A stretch of 64,000 nt of DNA from Postechiella sp039985655 (GCA_039985655.1 JBDWSF010000016.1:62001-126000), one strand, 5' to 3'. Positions 16,804 to 25,190 are shown, counted from the stretch's first letter. Numbers and translations: made by a program. Notes: a model not told the origin generated them from the sequence alone.

Positions 16804-16876
16804 GTTCTAAATCTTAATTTTATTAGTTAAAGTGTTAAAGATATAAAAAAAATACAATTAAAAAACAAAAAATCAG

Positions 16877-16964
16877 CAGAGAGGAAGGGATTCGAACCCT
16901 CGATACCCTTTTGAGGTATACACACTTTCCAGGCGTGCGCCTTCGACCACTCGGCCACCTCTCT
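16877..16964 (-). tRNA. tRNA-Ser(GGA)
   Basis: On the minus strand the 88-nt sequence folds as a class II tRNA. The acceptor stem is AGAGAGG/CCTCTCT, the discriminator is G, the D-arm is TGGCCGAGTGG, the anticodon loop holds GGA (16930-16928), the variable arm is long (ATACCTC...GGGTAT), and the T-arm contains GGTTCGAATC. The long variable arm and the GGA anticodon identify serine. CCA is not encoded. Confidence 0.97.
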
Positions 16965-17037
16965 CTATTTTAATTATACTAATTTGGGGTTGAAATAACA
17001 AAAAAAAAACTAAAGACTAAAACTTTATGAGTTAATT

Positions 17038-18060
17038 TTAAAACATTTCCCCACATAAAGCCCTTTCATACTTGGTTTTGAAGCCTTTATCTGATATATT
17101 TTTTCCTAACAAAAACATCAGTTTACTTATTGCCGACTCAGTAGTGATATCTTTTCCTGAAATAACACCTATTTTTTTAAGTTGACTACTGGTTTCATAA
17201 TGACCCATTATGACACTTCCGCCAGCACATTGTGTTACATTAATAACATGAATGCCTTTAGAAATTGTTTTTTTTAGTAAATTAATAAACCATGTTTCGG
17301 TTGTACAATTCCCCGATCCGAATGTCTCAATAATCATGCCCTTTAATTTAGGGGTATTAATGATACTTGTTAAAACAGCTTCTGAGATACCTGGAAACAA
17401 CTTAATAATTGCAACATTTGTATCCATATTTTTATGAACAACAAACTTTTTCTTTAAATTAGGTTGAAATAAATACCGATCGTTAATTTTTAAATGCACT
17501 CCTGATTCTGCTAAATCGGGGTAATTAAAAGATGCAAATGCTTGAAAATGCTCTGCATTTATTTTCGTAGTTCTATTTGCTCTGTATAATTTGTATTCAA
17601 AATATAAGCACACCTCTTTTACAACAGGCTTATTTCTTTTTTGTAATGAGGCCAATTGAATGGACGTTATTAAATTTTCTTTTGCATCGGTTCTTAAATC
17701 TCCAATAGGTAATTGCGAACCGGTAAAAATTACTGGTTTCGCTAAATTTTCTAGCATAAAACTTAATGCTGAAGCGGTATAACTCATAGTATCACTTCCG
17801 TGGAGCACAACAAAACCATCGAAAGCATCATAATGAGTTTCGATTATTTCTGCTATATGAACCCATTCTTGCGGATTCATATTACTAGAATCTATAGGTT
17901 TTTCAAACGAAACGGTATCTATATTACAATCTAATAATTGGAGTTCTGGAATTCTTTTAAGCAAATTATTGAAATTGAAAGCGCGGAGTTCTCCTGTTTC
18001 AAAATCTTTAACCATCCCAATGGTTCCTCCAGTATATATTAATAATATGTTTGGCTTCAT
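17038..18060 (-). CDS. ansA: Type I (cytoplasmic) L-asparaginase
   Basis: The enzyme hydrolyses asparagine to aspartate and ammonia. The 340-residue product has the N-terminal nucleophile motif Y-T-G-G-T-I-G-M (Thr13) and the second catalytic motif V-V-L-H-G-S-D-T-M-S-Y-T-A-S-A-L near residue 85. A T-D-A-K-E-N-L motif follows. No signal peptide is present, so it is the cytoplasmic type. It lies 10 bases after the TatD gene's stop codon on the same strand, so the two probably form a transcript, an arrangement often seen in flavobacteria. Confidence 0.93.
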   Translation of the reverse strand: MKPNILLIYTGGTIGMVKDFETGELRAFNFNNLLKRIPELQLLDCNIDTVSFEKPIDSSNMNPQEWVHIAEIIETHYDAFDGFVVLHGSDTMSYTASALSFMLENLAKPVIFTGSQLPIGDLRTDAKENLITSIQLASLQKRNKPVVKEVCLYFEYKLYRANRTTKINAEHFQAFASFNYPDLAESGVHLKINDRYLFQPNLKKKFVVHKNMDTNVAIIKLFPGISEAVLTSIINTPKLKGMIIETFGSGNCTTETWFINLLKKTISKGIHVINVTQCAGGSVIMGHYETSSQLKKIGVISGKDITTESAISKLMFLLGKNISDKGFKTKYERALCGEMF

Positions 18061-18070
18061 AGATGTAAAT

Positions 18071-18838
18071 TTAAACTTTAAAAATGTCTTTTGAGTTTTG
18101 TGTTGTTATCTCAGCAATAACTTCTTCACTCCTATTATATATATAAGACAGTTTTTCTAACACCTTTAAGATATATAAGCTTTCGTTACGTTTCCCTCTA
18201 TATGGTGTTGGTGCTAAATATGGTGCATCAGTTTCTAAAACGATATGTTTTAAATCGATTTGATTTAAAAACTTATCAATCTTTCCGTTTTTAAAGGTTG
18301 ATACACCTCCTATACCAAGTTTCAAATTATACGAAATAGCTTGGTGCGCTTGCTCTACATTTCCTGTAAAACAATGAAAGATACCGAATAAATCATCACT
18401 TTTTTCGCTTTCTAAAATATCAAAGACTTCATCAAAAGCGTCTCTGCAATGAATAACGATAGGTAATTTATACTTTTTCGCTAACTGAATTTGATGTTTA
18501 AAAACATCTTGCTGAATTTCTAAAGTCGATTTATCCCAATACAAATCGATACCAATTTCGCCAATAGCATAAAAAGATCGCTTTGCGAGTAATTCTTCTA
18601 CATGATTTAATTCATCTTTATAATTATCTTTTACATGCGTAGGATGCAAACCTGTCATTAAAAAAACGTTTTCTGGAAAATCTTTTTCAAGTTGAAGCAT
18701 AGATTCGGTATAGTCGGAATCTATCGCAGGAATAAAAAATCGTGAAACACCATGGGCTATAGCACGATTAATCATTTCGTGCCTATCTTCATCAAAGGCT
18801 TCACTGTATAAATGTGTGTGTGTGTCTGTAATAATCAT
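18071..18838 (-). CDS. TatD-family metal-dependent deoxyribonuclease
   Basis: The 255-residue protein shows all TatD metal-site motifs: T-D-T-H-T-H-L (His7, His9), G-E-I-G-I-D (Glu), I-V-I-H-C-R-D-A (His), I-F-H-C-F-T-G (His) and L-E-T-D-A-P-Y-L-A-P (Asp). TatD proteins are 3'-5' exonucleases involved in DNA repair or degradation. It is the first gene of a likely two-gene unit with asparaginase. Confidence 0.93.
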   Translation of the reverse strand: MIITDTHTHLYSEAFDEDRHEMINRAIAHGVSRFFIPAIDSDYTESMLQLEKDFPENVFLMTGLHPTHVKDNYKDELNHVEELLAKRSFYAIGEIGIDLYWDKSTLEIQQDVFKHQIQLAKKYKLPIVIHCRDAFDEVFDILESEKSDDLFGIFHCFTGNVEQAHQAISYNLKLGIGGVSTFKNGKIDKFLNQIDLKHIVLETDAPYLAPTPYRGKRNESLYILKVLEKLSYIYNRSEEVIAEITTQNSKDIFKV

Positions 18839-18931
18839 TCCGTAAAAATAATGAAGTATTTTAATAAATAAAGGCCTCTCCTATTTTAAAAAAATAGACC
18901 TAACCAACAAAAGAACGACATAATATAAAAC

Positions 18932-18963
18932 AAAAAAAAGCGTAACTTGTAGGTTGCGCTTTT
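18932..18963 (-). terminator. Terminator of the small secreted-protein gene
   Basis: AAAAGCGTAAC and GGTTGCGCTTTT pair imperfectly around TTGTA. On the minus strand this follows the gene ending at 18988 and finishes in a T-run. Confidence 0.7.
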
Positions 18964-18987
18964 ATAAATAAGGGGCTTGAAAATTAT

Positions 18988-19305
18988 TTAATTACCTTCA
19001 AGTAATTCTAAGTCCACAATTGTTTTAGTTGTTACTTCTTCTTCAGTAGTTTCATCAACTGTTTTTACTGTATCATAAGTAACTTTAAATGATTTCCCTT
19101 TAAAATCATCACCATCTAAATCATACTTTTCTTTTGCCTCAGCTTTTAAAGCTTCAAACCCAATAGCATTTGAATCGCTATCTATAAAGTTATAAACTTC
19201 ATTTTCATAGCCTAAATAGGTAGCTGCTATTGTTTCCGTGTTCATTGTTAAGCTTGTTGTAGCTGTTGATACTAGTGCAAATAATGCAATACATAATGTT
19301 TTCAT
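18988..19305 (-). CDS. Small secreted protein, unknown function
   Basis: The 105-residue product has a typical signal peptide (M-K-T-L-C-I-A-L-F-A-L-V-S-T-A) and an acidic mature part rich in Asp, Glu and Thr (D-L-D-G-D-D-F-K-G-K, T-V-D-E-T-T-E-E-E-V-T-T). There are no cysteines after the signal and no membrane segment. It stands alone with its own terminator. I do not recognise it. Confidence 0.7.
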   Translation of the reverse strand: MKTLCIALFALVSTATTSLTMNTETIAATYLGYENEVYNFIDSDSNAIGFEALKAEAKEKYDLDGDDFKGKSFKVTYDTVKTVDETTEEEVTTKTIVDLELLEGN

Positions 19306-19594
19306 TTTAATATATTTTATTGTTTATAGAATTATCTACGCGCTCATTTTAGCTATTGGATTTAGCAAGAAATGTCTTTAACATAATTTTATGAAATAAA
19401 GCGATTTTCAACGATGTTTGAAAATTAATAAATACAGCACAGCAAACGTCTTACCATCTCAAAACAAATCATAACACTTTCATTTACAACAACATATAAA
19501 CTAGATTAGGTTACTCAAAATTTATTATAGATCTACCCAAAAAAAACATTGGAATTGACATCATAAAAATCTTCAAAGCATAAAATAACAATAT
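19306..19594. other. Gene-free stretch
   Basis: Between the small secreted-protein gene and the terminator of the sigma operon, I see only AT-rich sequence with stops in all frames. It should include the promoter of the 18988-19305 gene. No repeat or RNA structure was recognised. Confidence 0.5.
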
Positions 19595-19631
19595 AAAAAA
19601 ACCCGTCAGGTTTTAAAAACTTGACGGGTTT
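19595..19631 (-). terminator. Terminator of the sigma factor-TPR operon
   Basis: AAAACCCGTCAGGTTTT and AAAACTTGACGGGTTT form a strong hairpin with a T-run on the minus strand, 28 bases beyond the TPR gene. Confidence 0.85.
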
Positions 19632-19658
19632 AGACGAATGAACTAACTCGCTATATTA

Positions 19659-20405
19659 TCAATCTAATTTATCAATTAGTTTCTGTGCTTGTTTATAATT
19701 TTCGGCATCTTCAGGTATCGTTTTTAAAATAACAATACACGCTGCGTTGTCATTTTGTTTTAATTTACTTAAAGCTAAAAACCATGTGGCTTTATTTTTA
19801 AATGCTGAGTTCCCGTTTTTTAAATCTTGCAATAACGCTTCCGCGGAAGCGAAATTATTTAACTCTATATTAGAAATAGCACTATATAATTTTATTTCTG
19901 CATTACTTTCATCTTTAGCAATTAACTGTTTAAAGACAGCTTCCGCGGAAGCGAAATCCTTAGCATTAAAAGCATTCTCAGCTGTTTTTAATAAATCGTC
20001 GTTATCTCCTCTAACCGTTAAACTAACAGCATCGTAATTCGAGAAATCGCTATATGAGGGATTTGAAAATTGATTAAAGGTAAAAATTCCGAATAGCACC
20101 ACCACACAAGCTGCAATGGCATATTTATAAAACTGAAACGTTTTGCCTGTTCCTTTTACTTCTGTAACCGCCTTATCTTTATTAAAATGTGTATTAGAAA
20201 TATTCGTTAAATTCTTTTGAAATGCGTTTGTAGCCTCCTCGTTTTCAAATTTATGTTCTAAAAAAGATGATAACGCTTTATAGGAGTTAAAAGCATCATT
20301 AAATTCTGAATCGGTTTTTAATCGAGATTCAAAACTCGCAACATCTTCCTGAGATAATTCCTCCAATAGATAGGTTTCAAATAATATATAATCTTGATCT
20401 TGCAT
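19659..20405 (-). CDS. Single-pass membrane protein with N-terminal anti-sigma-like region and C-terminal TPRs
   Basis: The 248-residue protein has an acidic cytoplasmic part (about 1-85: E-E-L-S-Q-E-D-V-A-S-F-E-S-R-L), one membrane helix at about 92-110 (Y-A-I-A-A-C-V-V-V-L-F-G-I-F) and a periplasmic part with tetratricopeptide-type repeats (A-E-N-A-F-N-A-K-D-F-A-S-A-E-A-V-F and N-N-F-A-S-A-E-A-L-L). It begins 5 bases after the ECF sigma gene, so it is the natural candidate for its anti-sigma factor or sensor. That role is inferred from position and layout; no zinc anti-sigma motif is visible. Its two TPR segments contain a shared palindromic DNA repeat. Confidence 0.8.
   Translation of the reverse strand: MQDQDYILFETYLLEELSQEDVASFESRLKTDSEFNDAFNSYKALSSFLEHKFENEEATNAFQKNLTNISNTHFNKDKAVTEVKGTGKTFQFYKYAIAACVVVLFGIFTFNQFSNPSYSDFSNYDAVSLTVRGDNDDLLKTAENAFNAKDFASAEAVFKQLIAKDESNAEIKLYSAISNIELNNFASAEALLQDLKNGNSAFKNKATWFLALSKLKQNDNAACIVILKTIPEDAENYKQAQKLIDKLD
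19836..19952. repeat. Two copies of a GC-rich palindrome inside the TPR coding sequence
   Basis: CGCTTCCGCGGAAGCG at 19836-19851 is a perfect 16-base palindrome; GCTTCCGCGGAAGC at 19939-19952 repeats its core. Both are followed by GAAAT. In the protein both encode F-A-S-A-E-A. The identical DNA in an otherwise diverged TPR pair suggests an iterated palindrome rather than only protein-level constraint. Confidence 0.7.
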
Positions 20406-20410
20406 AACAA

Positions 20411-20992
20411 TTAGTTATTAATTTGGTTAAATTTAGGCGACTCTCGAACCAATTCTGTTAGTTTACCAATGCATAAAGATTTCTTTTTTCTGGCATAAGC
20501 ATAGGTTACACCTAAATTTTTTGCCACATCTTCCATCGATTTTATTTTGAATGTAGCCGTTAATAAATCTTTACACGCGGTTCCTAATTTTTGAAACATT
20601 TCTGTGAATAACGCTTCTTTTTCGCCAAATACAGATGTTTCGAAAGCCAGTTCTTGAGCCTCGTCATCTTTAGATAACACCTCCTCGTTAATTGTTACCT
20701 CTTTATTAGAAGATTTTTTTAACTCGTTTAACCATTTACGTTTGCACAACAGGAAAAAATAAGCATCGAACGGACAAGTTAACTGCAACTTTTTTTCACT
20801 TGCTTGATTATATATAGTAATAAGTGTCTCTTGAATAACATCTTGTGCTTTATCACTACTTCCACTATTCTGTTTTATATAATTAACCACTTTAGGTACA
20901 AACTTATCGTAGATGGCTTGTATTATAAACGAGTTGTTTTTAAGCAATCCATCTATATACTTCTGGTCTTCGTGTACTTTTTTTTCACTCAT
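20411..20992 (-). CDS. ECF-type RNA polymerase sigma factor
   Basis: The 193-residue protein has only the two domains of ECF factors. Region 2 lies at about residues 18-85 (A-Q-D-V-I-Q-E-T-L-I-T-I-Y and W-L-N-E-L-K-K). Region 4 lies at about 125-180 (M-E-D-V-A-K-N-L-G-V-T-Y-A-Y-A-R-K-K-K). It redirects RNA polymerase to its own promoter class. The gene is divergent from 21129, and the TPR membrane protein follows it. Three nearby promoters with GGGTAAC-N17-KATATAA are likely targets by position; AAC-containing -35 elements are typical for ECF factors. No copy of that motif points at its own gene. Confidence 0.9.
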   Translation of the reverse strand: MSEKKVHEDQKYIDGLLKNNSFIIQAIYDKFVPKVVNYIKQNSGSSDKAQDVIQETLITIYNQASEKKLQLTCPFDAYFFLLCKRKWLNELKKSSNKEVTINEEVLSKDDEAQELAFETSVFGEKEALFTEMFQKLGTACKDLLTATFKIKSMEDVAKNLGVTYAYARKKKSLCIGKLTELVRESPKFNQINN

Positions 20993-21037
20993 TAACCCTT
21001 GTATTTGCTACTAATGTAAAAAAACTTTCAAAAAAAA

Positions 21038-21068
21038 GGGTAACAAATTTAAAATGGTTTTGATATAA
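21038..21068 (+). promoter_or_regulatory. Predicted ECF promoter 1 (GGGTAAC-N17-GATATAA)
   Basis: GGGTAAC at 21038-21044 and GATATAA at 21062-21068 are separated by 17 bases. It points to the 21129 gene, leaving a leader of about 54 bases, and lies just upstream of the divergent sigma factor gene. Confidence 0.7.
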
Positions 21069-21128
21069 GGGTGTAACAGTCAAAAAATGGCTAAGCAAAA
21101 TTTAATTTAATCCATAAAATTATAAATC

Positions 21129-21572
21129 ATGAAAAATTCAATCTTAATTATCGGAGCCGTAGTCTTATCAATTTTAAATATGAATGCTACAAATGAAAAA
21201 ACAACCATTAATACGTCTATCGAAGTTGTAGACATTACAAAAAATCAAATTGCTCAAATTTTTGATTGGGAAGTAATAACAAACAAAGGGGCATACTCAG
21301 GAACCGCTTTAAGCTTAGAACAAGCTAATAAAATGATTGCTTTATCAAGTCACAGAGAAATTATAAAAGACAAAAAAATTACAAGTTATTTAATGCTAAA
21401 AAGGGAAATAAGTAACAACGCCAATAGAAATTACTTCTGGGAAGTTAAAACAGTTTCAGGATTTGCAAAAGGGTATGCTTCAACCGAAGCTTATGCACAT
21501 AAAATGATACAATTAGTAGCTTCTAACGATGCTGTGATAGATAAAAAAATAATCAGTCAACCTCAACAATAA
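21129..21572 (+). CDS. Small secreted protein with two internal repeats
   Basis: The 147-residue product has a signal peptide (M-K-N-S-I-L-I-I-G-A-V-V-L-S-I-L) and two similar segments of about 45 residues. The first runs from F-D-W-E-V-I-T-N-K-G to D-K-K-I-T-S; the second from Y-F-W-E-V-K-T-V-S-G to D-K-K-I-I-S. They share (F)-x-W-E-V, a Gly pair, an E-A/Q-A helix, M-I-x-L, and K-K-I. The gene faces the ECF sigma gene and has a predicted ECF promoter, so it is a likely member of that regulon. No function is known to me. Confidence 0.8.
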   Translation: MKNSILIIGAVVLSILNMNATNEKTTINTSIEVVDITKNQIAQIFDWEVITNKGAYSGTALSLEQANKMIALSSHREIIKDKKITSYLMLKREISNNANRNYFWEVKTVSGFAKGYASTEAYAHKMIQLVASNDAVIDKKIISQPQQ

Positions 21573-21601
21573 AAATAAATTTTAAATAATTACAAAAAAC
21601 A

Positions 21602-21632
21602 GGGTAACAAAACAATAATCCTGTTTATATAA
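21602..21632 (+). promoter_or_regulatory. Predicted ECF promoter 2 (GGGTAAC-N17-TATATAA)
   Basis: GGGTAAC at 21602-21608 and TATATAA at 21626-21632 are spaced by 17 bases. The ATG of the lipoprotein gene follows at 21663. Confidence 0.7.
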
Positions 21633-21662
21633 ACTTGAATAACAATTTTAAACCCAATAATC

Positions 21663-22634
21663 ATGAGAAACTTAAAAAACATTTTAGGAACTTTATTACT
21701 TGTAACAGTACTTTTTTCAAGCTGTTCAAAAAATAACGACGACGTAGATATTATAATTCGTGCAACTCCCGAAGACTTTAATCAATTAGAAGAAGAAGCT
21801 TTAGCAGAGTTAACTCAAACATTTCAATTTAATGCCGAAGATGGAAGTATTTCTTTAACCTCAGAAAAAGGTGTATCCATTTACATTAACGGATCGTGTT
21901 TAACTCTTAATGGAGACCCTGTAACTGGTCAAGTAGATTTAGAATTTGTTGAATTATTCGACAAAGGTAGCATGTTAACATCCAACAAACCAACAATGGG
22001 CGTTTTACCAAACGGCGATAAAGCTTTATTAATTTCTGGTGGCGAGTTTCATATTATGGCTACTCAAAGCGGAAATGATTTAGAAATAAGTTGCGATATT
22101 CAATTAGGAATCCCATCAGATTTGACAGGTGGAGTAGATAACGATATGACGCTTTGGGAGGGTATTATTGATGATGAAGGAGATCTTGCTTGGGATGAAG
22201 ACAAACGCGGAGATGCACAGGGAGGTGTCTTTGCAGAAGGCAACCAATACTATGCTTTTATAGGTGATTTTGGATGGAGTAACGTCGATAGATTTTATAA
22301 CGATCCACGAGAAAAAACAACCATTTTAGTTGGTGTTCCAGAAGGATACGATAACACAAACTCTTCTGTCTTTTTATCTTACGATGGTGAAGATACTGGT
22401 CTTGCTAATTTAGATACTTACGATCCTGTTTCAGGTTTATTTAGCGAGCATTACGGACAAATTCCTATCGGTCTAGAATGTCACGTCATCTTTGTTACCG
22501 AAGAAGCAAACGATTGGAAATATGCTGTACAAGCAGCTACCATTGTAGAAAACGGCGTAATAACCATTACAGATACTGAAACATCTATAGTTACGCAATC
22601 TCAATTAGAAACTATTATTAATGGTTTACCATAA
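21663..22634 (+). CDS. Lipoprotein of unknown function, putative ECF-regulon member
   Basis: The 323-residue protein begins with a signal peptide ending in a clear lipobox (L-F-S-S-C, about Cys21) followed by acidic residues. Such residues after the lipidated Cys are often linked to surface export in Bacteroidetes. The mature protein is acidic. It includes S-L-T-S-E-K-G-V-S-I-Y-I-N-G-S-C-L-T-L-N and a later beta-rich part with G-V-P-E-G-Y-D-N-T-N-S-S-V-F-L-S-Y-D-G-E-D. I do not recognise a named domain. It has its own ECF-like promoter and a terminator. Confidence 0.8.
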   Translation: MRNLKNILGTLLLVTVLFSSCSKNNDDVDIIIRATPEDFNQLEEEALAELTQTFQFNAEDGSISLTSEKGVSIYINGSCLTLNGDPVTGQVDLEFVELFDKGSMLTSNKPTMGVLPNGDKALLISGGEFHIMATQSGNDLEISCDIQLGIPSDLTGGVDNDMTLWEGIIDDEGDLAWDEDKRGDAQGGVFAEGNQYYAFIGDFGWSNVDRFYNDPREKTTILVGVPEGYDNTNSSVFLSYDGEDTGLANLDTYDPVSGLFSEHYGQIPIGLECHVIFVTEEANDWKYAVQAATIVENGVITITDTETSIVTQSQLETIINGLP

Positions 22635-22697
22635 ACATCTACACATTTTTCACACCTACTTAAGTATCTTTTTCCCATTTTTTTAATCTACTTTTTT

Positions 22698-22727
22698 AAA
22701 CCCAGAGACAGTTGTTTCTGGGTTTTT
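22698..22727 (+). terminator. Terminator after the lipoprotein gene
   Basis: AAACCCAGAGACA and TGTTTCTGGGTTTTT form a hairpin with a terminal T-run. Confidence 0.85.
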
Positions 22728-22766
22728 GTTTTTAAAAGTTATGTGAGTTATCGCAAGAGCTAGACT

Positions 22767-22900
22767 CAATGTCATTAAGTTAAAAAATTTATTCTGTTAT
22801 GTCTCATTGAGCGCAGTCGAAATGCTGTTAAAAACTAGGGTTTAATAATGTCTTCGACTGCACTCAGACTGACATTTCTCTCTTAACATTAATGACATTG
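22767..22900. repeat. Nested palindromic intergenic element, 134 bases
   Basis: The outer arms CAATGTCATTAAGTTA and TAACATTAATGACATTG enclose inner arms built on GCGCAGTCGAAAT and TCTTCGACTGCACTC. It carries no frame of note. It resembles the dispersed TCGAAAT/GACTGC palindromes of flavobacterial intergenic DNA. The rest of 22635-23053 contains only a fragment of the GCGTTAGGG repeat family at 23018-23035. Confidence 0.55.
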
Positions 22901-23053
22901 GGTCGAACTTTCGACTATATCTTTTAAAACGTCATTACTGTCAAATTTCAGATCCAACATCATTAATAATTCACTTTTGCTTTAAAAAGGTTAGTAAGAT
23001 CAACAGTTATTCGAACAGTCTCAACCCCTAACGCATAAAAAAACAGACAAAAC

Positions 23054-23084
23054 GGGTAACAAAATCAAAATCCAATTGATATAA
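23054..23084 (+). promoter_or_regulatory. Predicted ECF promoter 3 (GGGTAAC-N17-GATATAA)
   Basis: GGGTAAC at 23054-23060 and GATATAA at 23078-23084 are again 17 bases apart. The expected start of transcription falls at or within a few bases of the ATG at 23089. It precedes the PKD-CHAT-retropepsin-regulator genes. Confidence 0.7.
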
Positions 23085-23088
23085 TATT

Positions 23089-23187
23089 ATGAAGAAAGAT
23101 ATTAATATATTCATTTTAGCAATTTGCATACTTTTAATTCTAGCCGCCAATGTGGTTTTAATTGCTTTTTACTATTTAGCATTATAA
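23089..23187 (+). CDS. 32-residue single-helix membrane peptide
   Basis: The frame encodes M-K-K-D-I-N then an uninterrupted hydrophobic run of about 22 residues (I-F-I-L-A-I-C-I-L-L-I-L-A-A-N-V) and ends Y-L-A-L. It could insert as a small membrane protein. It starts 5 bases after the -10 element of the third ECF-like promoter, so if real it would be translated from a nearly leaderless message. Alternatively it is just part of the leader of the PKD gene. Short length keeps confidence moderate. Confidence 0.45.
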   Translation: MKKDINIFILAICILLILAANVVLIAFYYLAL

Positions 23188-23237
23188 AGTCATCTCTTTT
23201 TGTATATTTATAAACAACTAAACAACCTATGTGTATT

Positions 23238-25190
23238 ATGAAAAAATACATCATCTTATTTTTATTATTTGCATTTAACCTACCCCTTTCAGCACAAGAG
23301 TTAGTTAACGACACCATTACTAGAACTGCAACCATTAAAGCAAACGTAGCAGGAAACACCATTATATTAACGCCCGAAACACCTGCTTTAAATCAAATAG
23401 CAGGAGCTCCAAAAGCATTCTACACCCATTTTTGGGAATTTGGAGATGGTAATTATAGTAAAGAAGAAAGTCCAAAACACATTTATAAAAACAAAGGCGA
23501 ATACGAAGTAAAATTATGGGCAACCAACAATTACGACACAGGAAAACCACCAACCACCAGACCAAAAAAAGTAGCCATCAATTCTGTTACAGAAGATTAT
23601 GAAGAAACGGCCTTAATGGATGATAATTTCACTTTAAAACGAAATCGAGAACCTGTACCCAATCAAGAAATGGTAACTATAATGGGTTACAAAAACACCA
23701 AAGCATACACAACAAACGGTAAACTCTATTTGTTTTATAACGAATTAAAATACAAAGCTGATAATTTCGAGCTTTTAGAGACAAGAACACATTATAACGA
23801 AAAAGACGCTTCAACAAACAGCTTTGCATACACGAAAAATATAGATAGCGACAACACACATATAGCATCATTACATTCAGAAATGGCAAGTGCAAAAATT
23901 GTTTTACAAGATTCTACCGAAAAAACAAACCTTCCACTGACTCTCGAAGACGCTAAAACGCATTATAAAAACTGGAGTGTTTTAGAATTTGACAACATGG
24001 AACCAGAAGAAGAACGTAATATTTTTTTCAGTTTAAAAACCACGCCCGAAATGGTTAAAGATACCAGTGCCATCATTTCCGTTCGAGGTATTTACGTGCC
24101 CGATGCAAATTACGACAACCACAAAGTGAAAGACATGGAAATGGAAATTGTAACCTCTCACGATCCCAACAAAATGTCATCCAACGGAACCTTTATGAAT
24201 TACAGATTGGTGCGTTTTAAAAACCTAAAATATAAAATCAAATTTCAAAACAACGGCGAAGGCCCTGCGAACACCATCCGTTTAGAAACTGATATTCCTG
24301 AAATGCTAGACAAATCGACCATACAGATTATCGATATGTACCCTAAATGCGACATCTGCCCAAAACGCGAAGTGATGTACAGTTGTCTAGATACTACATT
24401 TACAGATACACAAGCTATTTTCACTTTTAAAAACATTTACTTGCCTGGAAGCGAACAAAAAAACGTAAAAGAATACGATTCTACCAAAGGTTTTGTCAAA
24501 TACAGCATCAAATTTGCTAAAGATTTTCATAAGAAAAAAACAAAAAGTAGAACAGCTATTATTTTTGATAAAAACGATCCCATTATTACAAATTATTCCA
24601 CAACTCGTTTTTTACCTGGAATTTCTATTGGTATAAAAACGGGATACAACTCGTTTAGTGATTTAAATAATTCTGAAAGTTATTTTGTTGGAGCTACACT
24701 ATCACCGTTTAAGTCCTACCGTTGGCATTGGCAAGTAGAACTGATAAATAACCTTCATAATTATGATGGAACTACAACGATTTTAGAAGAATTTGTACAA
24801 GAAGCTCAAGGATTTCGATTTCTACAGCGCACAACTACTGACAGTTCTTACGAAAACATAGATTGGGACATTCCTGTTTTAATGCGTTATAATGTAAACA
24901 ATTATATTGGTCTTGGTGCTGGTTTTCAAAACACTATTTCTATTAGCGAAAAGCAAGAACAAAATATTGTAATTGAACAATTTGAAGGTGATTTCCCAGA
25001 TGCTCAAGTTTTTAATACCATAGAAGAAAGTAATAGTGAGACAAACTCATTTACCAATTTAAGAACAGGTTTACTATTCGAAGTCACAGCTGGTTTTTCC
25101 AGAATTGGTCCAAGTTTAGGCGCACGATATATTTTGAATTTTGAAGATAATTTTAACTATTGGCAATTTTACGCCATCTGGAAATTTTAA
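23238..25190 (+). CDS. Secreted PKD-domain protein with C-terminal beta-barrel-like region
   Basis: The ATG at 23238 is preferred to one at 23229 because it directly begins a normal signal peptide (M-K-K-Y-I-I-L-F-L-L-F-A-F, cut near L-S-A-Q-E). The 650-residue protein contains a PKD domain at about residues 40-95 (W-E-F-G-D-G-N-Y-S-K-E-E-S-P-K-H-I-Y-K). A DUF11-like segment follows near 335-400 (Y-K-I-K-F-Q-N-N-G-E-G-P-A), with a cysteine group C-D-I-C near 372. The last 190 residues look like an outer-membrane barrel ending Y-A-I-W-K-F. It probably sits in the outer membrane. It heads the presumed operon with the CHAT peptidase. Confidence 0.8.
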   Translation: MKKYIILFLLFAFNLPLSAQELVNDTITRTATIKANVAGNTIILTPETPALNQIAGAPKAFYTHFWEFGDGNYSKEESPKHIYKNKGEYEVKLWATNNYDTGKPPTTRPKKVAINSVTEDYEETALMDDNFTLKRNREPVPNQEMVTIMGYKNTKAYTTNGKLYLFYNELKYKADNFELLETRTHYNEKDASTNSFAYTKNIDSDNTHIASLHSEMASAKIVLQDSTEKTNLPLTLEDAKTHYKNWSVLEFDNMEPEEERNIFFSLKTTPEMVKDTSAIISVRGIYVPDANYDNHKVKDMEMEIVTSHDPNKMSSNGTFMNYRLVRFKNLKYKIKFQNNGEGPANTIRLETDIPEMLDKSTIQIIDMYPKCDICPKREVMYSCLDTTFTDTQAIFTFKNIYLPGSEQKNVKEYDSTKGFVKYSIKFAKDFHKKKTKSRTAIIFDKNDPIITNYSTTRFLPGISIGIKTGYNSFSDLNNSESYFVGATLSPFKSYRWHWQVELINNLHNYDGTTTILEEFVQEAQGFRFLQRTTTDSSYENIDWDIPVLMRYNVNNYIGLGAGFQNTISISEKQEQNIVIEQFEGDFPDAQVFNTIEESNSETNSFTNLRTGLLFEVTAGFSRIGPSLGARYILNFEDNFNYWQFYAIWKF

